Part shown: positions 1 through 7,985 of the stretch, one piece after another
Layout of the letters: every line of letters begins with the position of its first letter
How positions within the stretch are numbered: the first letter of the stretch is position 1
NCBI GenBank assembly: GCA_947624225.1
Contig: CANQJF010000003.1
Coordinates: 1 to 64,000, forward strand
Source of the DNA: an uncultured Clostridia bacterium
Lineage (GTDB): Bacteria > Bacillota > Clostridia > Christensenellales > Borkfalkiaceae
Direction of reading: 5' to 3'
DNA length: 64,000 bases
Position numbers and translations under genes: made by a program
The notes under the pieces: generated by a model
Seen by the model: only the letters and a program-made list of their open reading frames with translations
What the model was told of the DNA's origin: nothing
The model's database searches: none

Positions 1-171
1 ATCCTTCTCTTCCAAACTCCACAACTTCTCTTTGAACAAAATCTCAAATCCTGTTGCACTTAGTTTGACAATTCACTCGAGTGCGTACTTTATATCAATT
101 GTAAAAGAAGTTTTCTCGATTGATAAACATCTTTTCTTGACTCTGTGTGCGGCATGGGATATCATCAAGGT

Positions 172-405
172 ATGAAGCGCATCGATCTCATCTTTCTTGT
201 CATTCTCTGTCTCATTGCGGCCGCCGCGGCCATACACATGACGGTCAACTATTTTGCCGTTCTCAACAGCACCACGAGCGCACCCGCATGGGTGGGGTTG
301 TTGGTCGGCATCCCCTACCTCGCCGCCTCTTTGCTCACGGGAACGATTTGGCTCACCGTTTTTTTCTGCCGGAGGCATTGCAACCGGCGCCGCGACGTGG
401 TATAA
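172..405 (+). CDS. small two-TM membrane protein, hypothetical
   Basis: ORF MKRIDLIFLVILCLIAAAAAIHM... with two hydrophobic segments; lies just upstream of an HTH gene on the same strand; start chosen at the internal ATG 172. Confidence 0.45.
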   Translation: MKRIDLIFLVILCLIAAAAAIHMTVNYFAVLNSTTSAPAWVGLLVGIPYLAASLLTGTIWLTVFFCRRHCNRRRDVV

Positions 406-406
406 T
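378..406 (+). promoter_or_regulatory. sigmaA-type promoter TTGCAA-N17-TATAAT (extended TGGTATAAT), apparently leaderless
   Basis: -35 at 378-383, -10 at 401-406; ATG at 413, 6 nt after the -10. Confidence 0.6.
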
Positions 407-412
407 GTTTTC

Positions 413-838
413 ATGAAAAAGCTCGGCGAAAATATTTGGCGGTTCCGCGAACAGGCGGGGCTCTCGCAGGAACAGCTCGCGGAAGCGCTCGGCGTATCCC
501 GCCAAACCGTCTCCAATTGGGAAAACGACAGGGCCACGCCGGACGCCTATAAATTCGGCCGCCTGTGCGAACTGCTCGGGGTAGGCGCGGAGGAACTGCT
601 GGGGACCTCTCCGTCCTCGCCGCAAAAACAGCGCGCCAAAAAGAGGATCGCCGCACTCGTCGTCGCCGTTCTGGCCTTTCTGTTTGCCATTGCGGCCATT
701 TTGCTCGCCGTTTTTACTTCCGACACACAGATTACCTCCACCGTCCTCTTTTCGCAGGCATTCCTTTGGGGAGCGGCCGCCGTGCTCGCGCTGGCCGCCT
801 GCCTCGTTGCATTGATCTATTATTTTAAGAAACATTGA
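413..838 (+). CDS. XRE-family HTH regulator with C-terminal TM helices
   Basis: MKKLGENIWRFREQAGLSQEQLAEALGVSRQTVSNWENDRATPD (classic HTH_3) followed by two hydrophobic helices. Confidence 0.9.
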   Translation: MKKLGENIWRFREQAGLSQEQLAEALGVSRQTVSNWENDRATPDAYKFGRLCELLGVGAEELLGTSPSSPQKQRAKKRIAALVVAVLAFLFAIAAILLAVFTSDTQITSTVLFSQAFLWGAAAVLALAACLVALIYYFKKH

Positions 839-876
839 AAAAAGGGCTCCGACGCGGGGCCCTTTCGTTTTTTGAT
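838..876. terminator. bidirectional intrinsic terminator between convergent genes
   Basis: AAAAAAGGGCTCC GACGC GGGGCCCTTTCGTTTTTT hairpin. Confidence 0.75.
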
Positions 877-881
877 CTTTC

Positions 882-2168
882 CTATTTTACCATCCGCAAG
901 CCCTTAGGGAGGTGGTTTTTGACCGTGCCGTTCACGATCTTGCCGAGGCCGAGCGGGAATTCCTCCACGCACACGACGCACCATCCGTTTGAAAGATTTG
1001 TCTCCGCCGTCTCGCCGTGCAGGTAGCGCACGGCCTCATCCCGTGAGAGCGAAACTTTCCTCCGAGCCCCCGCGCCGAACGCCATGGCAAGGGCATGGGC
1101 GGGCTTGAAGAGCTTGCCGTCCCATTCGCCGAGCTCCACGCCCAGCCGCAAGAGATTCAGCCCCGAAAGCATGGGCATGCCCGCGGGCACGAGATACATC
1201 CGCCCGTCCGCAAGCGTGTGCACCGACCCCACAAAGGGCGCGCCGAAAAAGTCCTCCCAAAATTCTTGCAGCGCCCGCTCCGCTTGCGCATTCCTCTGCA
1301 CGGGATAGGGCTTCGCACGCCGCATCTCCCCCTCCCCTCTTCGGAACAGGGCGCAAAAGTGCCCCTCTCCGCGCACGAGATGGGGATAGAGCTTCTTCAT
1401 CTCCACGCATTCAAAGGCAGGATGCCGCCTTAAAAAATCCTCTGCCTGCCACTCGTCCTCCTCCTCGGCAAAGGTGCAGGTGGAATAGAGAATGTGCCCG
1501 CCGGGGCATACCATGTCCGCGGCATAGTCCAAAATTTCCCTCTGACGCGCGGCACAGCGGGCGACGTTTTCCTCGCTCCATTCGGGGATGGCGTTCTCCT
1601 CTTTTTGAAACATCCCCTCGCCCGAGCAGGGCGCATCCACCAGCACGAGGTCAAAATATGCAAAAAAGCGCGCGGCGAGCGTCTCGGGGCCTGCGCTCGT
1701 GACGGCACAGTTGGGGATCCCCATGCGCTCGACGTTTTGCAGCAGAATTTTCGCCCGCGAAAAATTGATCTCGTTGGCAATGAGAATGCCCTCCCCCGCC
1801 ATCTGTGCGGCGAGCTGGGTCGTCTTTCCGCCGGGGGCGGCACAGAGGTCCAAGACGCGTTGCTTGGGCAGACTTTCGGACATGCCCCCCACCGACATCG
1901 CCGATGGCTCCTGCAAATAATAGAGCCCGGCGAAGTGATAGACGTCCGCCCCGGGTTTTTCTTCCTCGATATAAAAGGCGTTCTGCTCCCACTGCACCCT
2001 GTCCCCGAGCGGGAATGGCGCGCGGCGGGCAAACTCCTCCGCGGAGATCTTGCGCGGGTTGACCCTCAATCCCTTTGCGGGCGGGGACTGATAAGACGAC
2101 AAAAAGGCGGGGAATGCCTCTCCCAGCCTTTTTTGCATGCGTTCTATGAATTTTGCGGGCAATTCCAT
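882..2168 (-). CDS. RsmB/RsmF (NOL1/NOP2/Sun) family rRNA m5C methyltransferase
   Basis: VLDLCAAPGGKTTQLA, DAPCSGEGMFQKEE, LYSTCTF motifs. Confidence 0.93.
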   Translation of the reverse strand: MELPAKFIERMQKRLGEAFPAFLSSYQSPPAKGLRVNPRKISAEEFARRAPFPLGDRVQWEQNAFYIEEEKPGADVYHFAGLYYLQEPSAMSVGGMSESLPKQRVLDLCAAPGGKTTQLAAQMAGEGILIANEINFSRAKILLQNVERMGIPNCAVTSAGPETLAARFFAYFDLVLVDAPCSGEGMFQKEENAIPEWSEENVARCAARQREILDYAADMVCPGGHILYSTCTFAEEEDEWQAEDFLRRHPAFECVEMKKLYPHLVRGEGHFCALFRRGEGEMRRAKPYPVQRNAQAERALQEFWEDFFGAPFVGSVHTLADGRMYLVPAGMPMLSGLNLLRLGVELGEWDGKLFKPAHALAMAFGAGARRKVSLSRDEAVRYLHGETAETNLSNGWCVVCVEEFPLGLGKIVNGTVKNHLPKGLRMVK

Positions 2169-2170
2169 GC

Positions 2171-3130
2171 CTATGCTTCCTCCAAGACCTGTTCGCGGAA
2201 ACGTTCGAGGGGAACAAACTCGGCGCCGCCCTCCATTGCACTCTCAAAGCGCATGCCGCCCTCATCCCGGGCGATGTAGACATTGCACTCCGCCGGATGG
2301 GAGGTATATCTCCCGCCCGATTTGAAGATGGAGGCGACGAGCTCCACGGACATGGGTACGTCGATCTCTACATCCTTGGCAAAACAGAACACTTTGCCTT
2401 CAAGCGCGCCCCCTTTCTTGCGGCGGTGCATATACTTGTTGACATAGCGATAGAACTCTTCGTGTGCGCGGTGATATTCCTCGCGCTCCTTGGCCCGCTC
2501 GGCGTAAAACTGCCTTTGCCCCGCCGAGCTCGGCGTCTGCACGCGGTAGTTCTCGATGCGCCCCCCGCGGATGCGGTAGCGGGAGATGAGCCCCTCGACG
2601 TTCACCCCCTCCCGCTTGCAGAGGGCCTCACAGACGCGCATGGTCGCATAGGCGTCGTCCACGGCGCGGTGCGGCGTGAACTCCACCCCGAGGTGCTCGG
2701 CCATGATGCCGAGGCCCACCTGCCGCGTGTATTCCCCCTCCGTGTTCATCCAGAAAAACTGCGTGTCGTGGAAGATAAATTTAAAGGAGGGGAGCTTATA
2801 GCGCTTGGTTTCAAGATTGAGATAATTGACATCGTTGAGGGTAGCATGTCCGAGAACGATGGTCTCTTTGTCCTCCAAGAGCGCCTTGATGCGGGGATAT
2901 TCGTCGCGGAAGAGGGGATATTTTTTGAAGTCCTCATACTCATAGGGTAGCACGAGGCCCTCGTGCCCCTTGCGGTCGGTGAGGTGGAATTTCCCCTTGG
3001 GGTTCATGAGAATGTCCTCGCGGGCAAGAACGTTGAACGCCTCGTCCGTGACGACATACCCAAAGGCACAGATCTTGGCGGTGTATTTAAAGACGCAAGC
3101 GCACTCGATGTCGAAAAAAACGTACTTCAC
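2171..3130 (-). CDS. DnaQ-like (RNase T/DEDD) 3'-5' exonuclease family protein
   Basis: MKYVFFDIECA...VLGHATLNDVNYL...HRAVDDAYATMRV; start overlaps serS stop. Confidence 0.8.
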   Translation of the reverse strand: MKYVFFDIECACVFKYTAKICAFGYVVTDEAFNVLAREDILMNPKGKFHLTDRKGHEGLVLPYEYEDFKKYPLFRDEYPRIKALLEDKETIVLGHATLNDVNYLNLETKRYKLPSFKFIFHDTQFFWMNTEGEYTRQVGLGIMAEHLGVEFTPHRAVDDAYATMRVCEALCKREGVNVEGLISRYRIRGGRIENYRVQTPSSAGQRQFYAERAKEREEYHRAHEEFYRYVNKYMHRRKKGGALEGKVFCFAKDVEIDVPMSVELVASIFKSGGRYTSHPAECNVYIARDEGGMRFESAMEGGAEFVPLERFREQVLEEA

Positions 3131-4413
3131 TTTTGGGGCACGATCTCCTTCTGTCCGCCCATGTAGGGGCGCAAAACTTCGGGAATGTGCACGCTCCCGT
3201 CGGCGCGCAAATGGTTCTCTACAAATGCAATGAGCATGCGCGGAGGAGCCACCACGGTGTTGTTGAGGGTGTGTGCGAATTTGCTGCCCTTGTCGTCCTT
3301 ATAGCGGATGCCCAACCTCCTCGCCTGTGCATCGGTGAGGTTGGAACACGAGCCCACCTCGAAATACTTCTTCTGGCGGGGCGACCATGCCTCCACGTCC
3401 ACACTGCGGTATTTGAGGTCGGCCAAGTCCCCCGTGCAGCATTCGAGCGTGCGGACGGGGATCTCCATGGAGACGAAGAGCTCGACGGTGTAGTTCCACA
3501 TCTTCTCATACCACGCCTCGCTCTCCTCGGGCTTGCAGATGACGATCATCTCCTGCTTCTCGAATTGGTGGATGCGGTAGATGCCGCGCTCTTCGAGGCC
3601 GTGGGCCCCTTTCTCCTTGCGGAAGCAGGGCGAATAGCTCGTGAGCGTCAGGGGGAGCTGCTTTTCATCGAGCGTGGTGTTCATGAAGCGGCCGATCATG
3701 GAGTGCTCGCTGGTGCCGATGAGGTAGAGGTCCTCCCCCTCGATCTTATACATCATGCCGTCCATTTCCTCGAAAGACATGACGCCCGAGACGACGTCGG
3801 AGCGGATCATAAAGGGCGGGATGCAATAGGTGAAGCCCTTTCCGATCATGAAATCGCGCGCATAGGCGAGCACGGCGGAATGGAGGCGCGCAATGTCCCC
3901 CGTGAGATAGTAGAATCCCTGCCCGCTTGTCCGACGGGCGCTGTCGATGTCGATGCCCGAGAGCTTTTCGAGGATATCGAGGTGATACGGCACTTCAAAA
4001 TCGGGCACTTTGGGCTCCAAGAAGCGCTGACGCTCGACATTCTCCGAATCGTCCCTGCCGATGGGCGTCTCGTCGGAGACAAAGTTGGGGATGCGCATCA
4101 TGATCTCTTTCAAGCGCGCACCCGTCTCCTCGGATTGCTTCTCGATCTCGGCGAGGCGGGCTGCGTCGCGGGCGACTTCCGCTTTCACGGCCTCCGCCTC
4201 CTCCGACTTCTTCTCGCGCATGAGCTGCCCGATCTTCTTGGAGAGGCTGTTGCGCGAAGCGCGGAGAGAATCTCCCTCCGTTTGGAGCGCGCGGCGTTTT
4301 TCATCGAGGGAAAGCGCCTCGTCCACAAGGGGAAGTTTGTGGTCCTGAAATTTCTTCTTGATATTCTCGCGCACCCTGTCGGGGTCTGCACGAAGCACGG
4401 CAATATCGATCAT
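3127..4413 (-). CDS. serS: seryl-tRNA synthetase
   Basis: MIDIAVLRADPDRVRENIKKKF..., class II motifs TSEHSMIGRFMN, CFRKEKGAHG, RIHQFEKQEM, EVGSCSNLTDAQARRLGIRY. Confidence 0.97.
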   Translation of the reverse strand: MIDIAVLRADPDRVRENIKKKFQDHKLPLVDEALSLDEKRRALQTEGDSLRASRNSLSKKIGQLMREKKSEEAEAVKAEVARDAARLAEIEKQSEETGARLKEIMMRIPNFVSDETPIGRDDSENVERQRFLEPKVPDFEVPYHLDILEKLSGIDIDSARRTSGQGFYYLTGDIARLHSAVLAYARDFMIGKGFTYCIPPFMIRSDVVSGVMSFEEMDGMMYKIEGEDLYLIGTSEHSMIGRFMNTTLDEKQLPLTLTSYSPCFRKEKGAHGLEERGIYRIHQFEKQEMIVICKPEESEAWYEKMWNYTVELFVSMEIPVRTLECCTGDLADLKYRSVDVEAWSPRQKKYFEVGSCSNLTDAQARRLGIRYKDDKGSKFAHTLNNTVVAPPRMLIAFVENHLRADGSVHIPEVLRPYMGGQKEIVPQK

Positions 4414-4443
4414 GAGAATCAACCTCTTTGACGAATTTTCTAT

Positions 4444-4472
4444 ATTATACACCTTTTTGCGCAAAAAGGCAA
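4444..4472 (-). promoter_or_regulatory. serS promoter TTGCCT-N17-TATAAT with an 18-bp perfect palindrome filling the spacer
   Basis: minus strand -35 4467-4472, -10 4444-4449; palindrome CCTTTTTGCGCAAAAAGG at 4452-4469. Confidence 0.7.
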
Positions 4473-4523
4473 TGTTTTCATCCCCACATCGCGTCTTTTC
4501 GAGAAAAAATACGAAAAGATGTT

Positions 4524-4553
4524 TTGACTTTTTGCCCGCTGCCGTGGTATAAT
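4524..4553 (+). promoter_or_regulatory. sigmaA-type promoter TTGACT-N18-TATAAT for the P-type ATPase gene
   Basis: -35 4524-4529, -10 4548-4553; SD AAAGGAGGT at 4569-4577. Confidence 0.8.
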
Positions 4554-4584
4554 GAAATTGCTCGGACCAAAGGAGGTATTCCCA

Positions 4585-7164
4585 ATGAGTGACGATTCCG
4601 AAAACCGGGATAATGAAACCCGGGATAACGAAAACCGGGATAAGCAGTCTTTCTCCTCGCGCGTGCTCGGCGCATTCTCGGGAAAGACGACCGCGCCCGC
4701 CGATAAAAAACTCATGAAGAGATTCCGCCATGCCAAACACATCCCCGCCGCATCCGACGTGGAGCGCTTTACGCCCGACCTCGACAAGGGGCTCACGCAA
4801 GAGCAGGTAGAACTGCGGCGGAGTCAATTTCTCTTCAACGACGTCAACAAGAAGTATTCCAAATCCTACGCCAGCATCTTCTTCGGCAATATCTGCACTT
4901 TCTTCAACTTCCTCTGCCTCGCGGTGGCTCTCGCCCTCATCTATGCGGGCGCCTCCATCTCGCAATTTTTGTTTGTGGCGATCTTTGCGGTCAACCTCCT
5001 CATCGGCATCGTGCAGGAGATCCTCGCAAAGGTGCAGATCGATAAACTCGCCGTGCTTATCTCCTCTTCGACAAAGGTGATCCGCGGCGGCGTGCAATAT
5101 GAGATCCCCATCAAGGACATCGTGCTCGACGACGTCATCCTGCTTGAAACGGGGCAACAGGTCCCCGCCGACTGCATCCTCGCAAACGGCGTGGTGGAAG
5201 TCAACGAATCGCTCCTCACGGGGGAATCCCTGCCCGTCAAAAAACAGAACGGCGACATGCTCTATGCCGGCTCCTTTATTTCGAGCGGAAGTTGCAGCGT
5301 GCGGGCGGACAAAGTGGGCGCCGCCACCTATCTCAACTCGCTCACCTCCAAGGCAAAGAAATATAAAAAGCCGCACTCGGAGATCATGAACTCCATCAAG
5401 CTCTTCATCCGCGGCATCGGCGTGCTCATCGTCATCATCGCCGTTCTCATGTTTTGGAGGAATTGGGAGGCCATCACCTCGGACATGGTAGCCTCCGGTG
5501 GCGTCAATGAGTGGGAACGCCTCTCCCAAACCATCCAGCTCACCTGTGCGGTCATCATCGGCATGATCCCCTCCGGGCTGCTGCTCCTCACCTCGTTCGC
5601 CATCGAAATGGGCATCCTGCGCCTCGGCAAAAAGAACACGTTCGTGCAAGACCACTATTCCCTTGAAATGCTCGCGCGCGTGAATGTGCTGTGCCTCGAC
5701 AAGACGGGCACGATCACCGACGGCAGAATGACCGTCAACGACTGCATGCTGCTCGGCAACTTCATCGACACGCCTTTCGAAGAGGTCATGGGGAGCATGC
5801 TCTTTGCGCTCGACGACAACAACCAGACCTCCATCGCGCTCACCGAGCACTTCGGCCATTCGCACACGCTCTCCGCGACGGACATCCTCCCGTTCTCCTC
5901 CAAGCGAAAACTCTCCGCGGTGACTTTCGGAGACCTCGGCACTTTCGTCATGGGTGCCCCCGAATTCGTCTTGCGGCCCCTGCCGTTCAAGGTGGAGAAG
6001 ATCGTGAAGCAATACGCGCAATCGGGCCTGAGGGTGCTCGTCGTGGCCTTTTCGCCCAACCCGATCTCGGGGGAGAAAGTCCCCTCCATGCTCCGTCCGG
6101 CGGCCATCATCACGCTTGCCGACAACGTCAGGAGCGACGCCATCGAGACCATCAAGTGGTTCCGCGAGAACGACGTGGAGATCCGCATCATCTCGGGCGA
6201 CAATCCCGTCACCGTCTCCGAAGTGGCGCGGCGCGTGGGCGTAAAGCATGCCAATAAATATATCTCCCTCGACGGGCTCACCGACATCGAGGTGGAAAAT
6301 GTGGCCAATCAATACACGGTATTCGGGCGCGTGACACCCGAACAGAAAGCCATCCTCGTCAAGACGTTGAAAAAGCAGGGCAACACCGTTGCAATGACGG
6401 GGGACGGCGTCAACGATATTCTCGCCCTCAAAGAGGCCGACTGTGCCATCTCGGTCGCCTCGGGCGCCGAGGCCGCGCGCAATGTCTCCCACCTCGTGCT
6501 CATGGACAACAACTTCATGAACTTGCCCTCCGTCGTGTATGAGGGCAGGCGGGTCATCAACAACATCAAGGCAAGTGCGTCGCTGTATATCATGAAGACG
6601 CTCTTCATCACCATGCTCGCCATTCTTTGTGCTGCCCTCGGCACGCAATACTTCTTTAAGACAAACAACATGCTCCTCTTCGAAGTGATGATCGCGGCTT
6701 TCCCTTCCACCATCGTCACCATCTTCCAGCCCAACACGGCGCGGGTCAAGGGGAAATTTATTCCCTATGTCATGTCGCGAAGTATTCCGGGCGCCATCAC
6801 GCTCATTTCCTGCATCATGGCGGTGTACATTGCCTCGCTGTGCCTGCCGGAGACGTATGGCTTCTCGGGCCCTACCCTCGACGCACTGTACCTCTTGGCG
6901 CTGACTTTCGGCGGCCTCGTCATGCTCTTCCGCATCCTGCAACCTTTCAACATTCTAAGGCTTGTGGTGTATGCCCTATCGGTGGCGGTGTGCATCACGG
7001 TGCTGTCCATCCCCATCTTCGGGAACATTGTCTTTGACGATTGGGATGTCATCGCGTTCACTTTCCCGCAAATTTTGTATATCACATGCGTGGTGCTTGC
7101 GGCTTTCCCGCTCTCCAACGCCCTCGTCAAACTTTGCGACCTCATGAACCCGACCAACACGTAA
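4585..7164 (+). CDS. cation-translocating P-type ATPase (HAD-IC, CtpE/Ca2+-ATPase-like)
   Basis: LLTGESLPV, CLDKTGTITDGRM, VAMTGDGVNDILALKEAD motifs; multiple TM helices; IPSGL in place of IPEGL in TM4. Confidence 0.93.
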   Translation: MSDDSENRDNETRDNENRDKQSFSSRVLGAFSGKTTAPADKKLMKRFRHAKHIPAASDVERFTPDLDKGLTQEQVELRRSQFLFNDVNKKYSKSYASIFFGNICTFFNFLCLAVALALIYAGASISQFLFVAIFAVNLLIGIVQEILAKVQIDKLAVLISSSTKVIRGGVQYEIPIKDIVLDDVILLETGQQVPADCILANGVVEVNESLLTGESLPVKKQNGDMLYAGSFISSGSCSVRADKVGAATYLNSLTSKAKKYKKPHSEIMNSIKLFIRGIGVLIVIIAVLMFWRNWEAITSDMVASGGVNEWERLSQTIQLTCAVIIGMIPSGLLLLTSFAIEMGILRLGKKNTFVQDHYSLEMLARVNVLCLDKTGTITDGRMTVNDCMLLGNFIDTPFEEVMGSMLFALDDNNQTSIALTEHFGHSHTLSATDILPFSSKRKLSAVTFGDLGTFVMGAPEFVLRPLPFKVEKIVKQYAQSGLRVLVVAFSPNPISGEKVPSMLRPAAIITLADNVRSDAIETIKWFRENDVEIRIISGDNPVTVSEVARRVGVKHANKYISLDGLTDIEVENVANQYTVFGRVTPEQKAILVKTLKKQGNTVAMTGDGVNDILALKEADCAISVASGAEAARNVSHLVLMDNNFMNLPSVVYEGRRVINNIKASASLYIMKTLFITMLAILCAALGTQYFFKTNNMLLFEVMIAAFPSTIVTIFQPNTARVKGKFIPYVMSRSIPGAITLISCIMAVYIASLCLPETYGFSGPTLDALYLLALTFGGLVMLFRILQPFNILRLVVYALSVAVCITVLSIPIFGNIVFDDWDVIAFTFPQILYITCVVLAAFPLSNALVKLCDLMNPTNT
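4600..4644 (+). repeat. three 15-bp tandem repeats encoding (E-N/T-R-D-N/K)x3
   Basis: GAAAACCGGGATAAT GAAACCCGGGATAAC GAAAACCGGGATAAG. Confidence 0.9.
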
Positions 7165-7230
7165 GGGGAGCCGCTGTCATACCGTCCGCCACTCTTGTCG
7201 CCCCTGAAAGGGGTAGGCCTTAGGTTACCA

Positions 7231-7474
7231 CTGTCATACCGAGCGAAGCGAGTGTATCCCCTAAAACGAAGTCCGCTACTCTCGGCGCCCCTGTAAGGGG
7301 GGCTGGCCCACGCTCTTACGGGACTGAGGGGTTTCTCGGCTGCCCTCCGCTGTCATACCGAGACCCCAACGGGGTCGAGTGTATCCCCCTCAAACGAAGT
7401 CCGCCACTCTCGGCGCCCCTGTAAGGGGAGCTGGCCCGCGCTCTTGCGGGACTGAGGGGTTTCTCGGCTTCCCC
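7231..7474. repeat. tandem pair of ~119-125 bp intergenic repeats
   Basis: two copies of CTGTCATACCGAG...GTGTATCCCC...AAACGAAGTCCGC.ACTCTCGGCGCCCCTGTAAGGGG.GCTGGCCC...GGGACTGAGGGGTTTCTCGGCT starting at 7231 and 7350. Confidence 0.85.
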
Positions 7475-7517
7475 TTTGGGGAAAGCAAGAACACGGGCAA
7501 ATAACAAAATATAACGA

Positions 7518-7544
7518 CGCCCCGCGGCAGATTGCCGCGGGGCG
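7518..7544. terminator. GC-rich hairpin downstream of the small XRE gene
   Basis: GCCCCGCGGCA GAT TGCCGCGGGGC. Confidence 0.6.
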
Positions 7545-7550
7545 CATGCT

Positions 7551-7784
7551 TTAATCGGTCACATCATTGAAAATATTATCTGAAAAGAACTCTTCAAGGG
7601 TTATCCCAAGTGTTGACACAATCTGATATATCGTATCCAATCGCACCGTTTTAAGCTTCCCTGCAATAATAACGCTGAGCGTTGAACGAGGAATGCCTCC
7701 CTGCTTGCTCAACTCATATTGCGTCATGTGTCGTTCTTGAAGCAAACCATCTATTCGCTTCGCGACCGCCTCTATCAATTTCAT
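7551..7784 (-). CDS. small XRE/Cro-like HTH regulator
   Basis: MKLIEAVAKRIDGLLQERHMTQYELSKQGGIPRSTLSVIIAGKLKTVRLDTIYQIVSTLGITLEEFF. Confidence 0.85.
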   Translation of the reverse strand: MKLIEAVAKRIDGLLQERHMTQYELSKQGGIPRSTLSVIIAGKLKTVRLDTIYQIVSTLGITLEEFFSDNIFNDVTD

Positions 7785-7877
7785 AATTGCCCCCGTTCCG
7801 TAACTGAACGCCTTGGGACTATTATAAAACACAGAAACAAATTTTTAGTTCATTACAATAAACGCTTGACATTTGGT

Positions 7878-7893
7878 GTTTAATATATTAAAC
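7878..7893. promoter_or_regulatory. 16-bp perfect palindrome (operator-like)
   Basis: GTTTAATATATTAAAC, preceded by TTGACA at 7866-7871. Confidence 0.45.
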
Positions 7894-7939
7894 TATTGGA
7901 AAACATATTCCGTTCCCATGGTTTGCGACGCCATAACAA

Positions 7940-7970
7940 CGCGCCCCGCGGCAAGTTGCCGCGGGGCGCG
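7940..7970. terminator. GC-rich hairpin downstream of the alpha-galactosidase gene
   Basis: CGCGCCCCGCGGCA AGT TGCCGCGGGGCGCG. Confidence 0.6.
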
Positions 7971-7985
7971 TCGTTCCATTTTCAT

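Noticed and set aside
4414-4443. T-box riboswitch upstream of serS
   Set aside because: Predicted leader is only ~24 nt; no room for a T-box specifier/antiterminator.
4414-6942. ~840-aa minus-strand ORF extension upstream of SerS, antisense to the P-type ATPase
   Set aside because: Composition-driven antisense ORF (H/D/E/R-rich, no domain); real SerS starts at MIDIAVLRADPDRV (4413).
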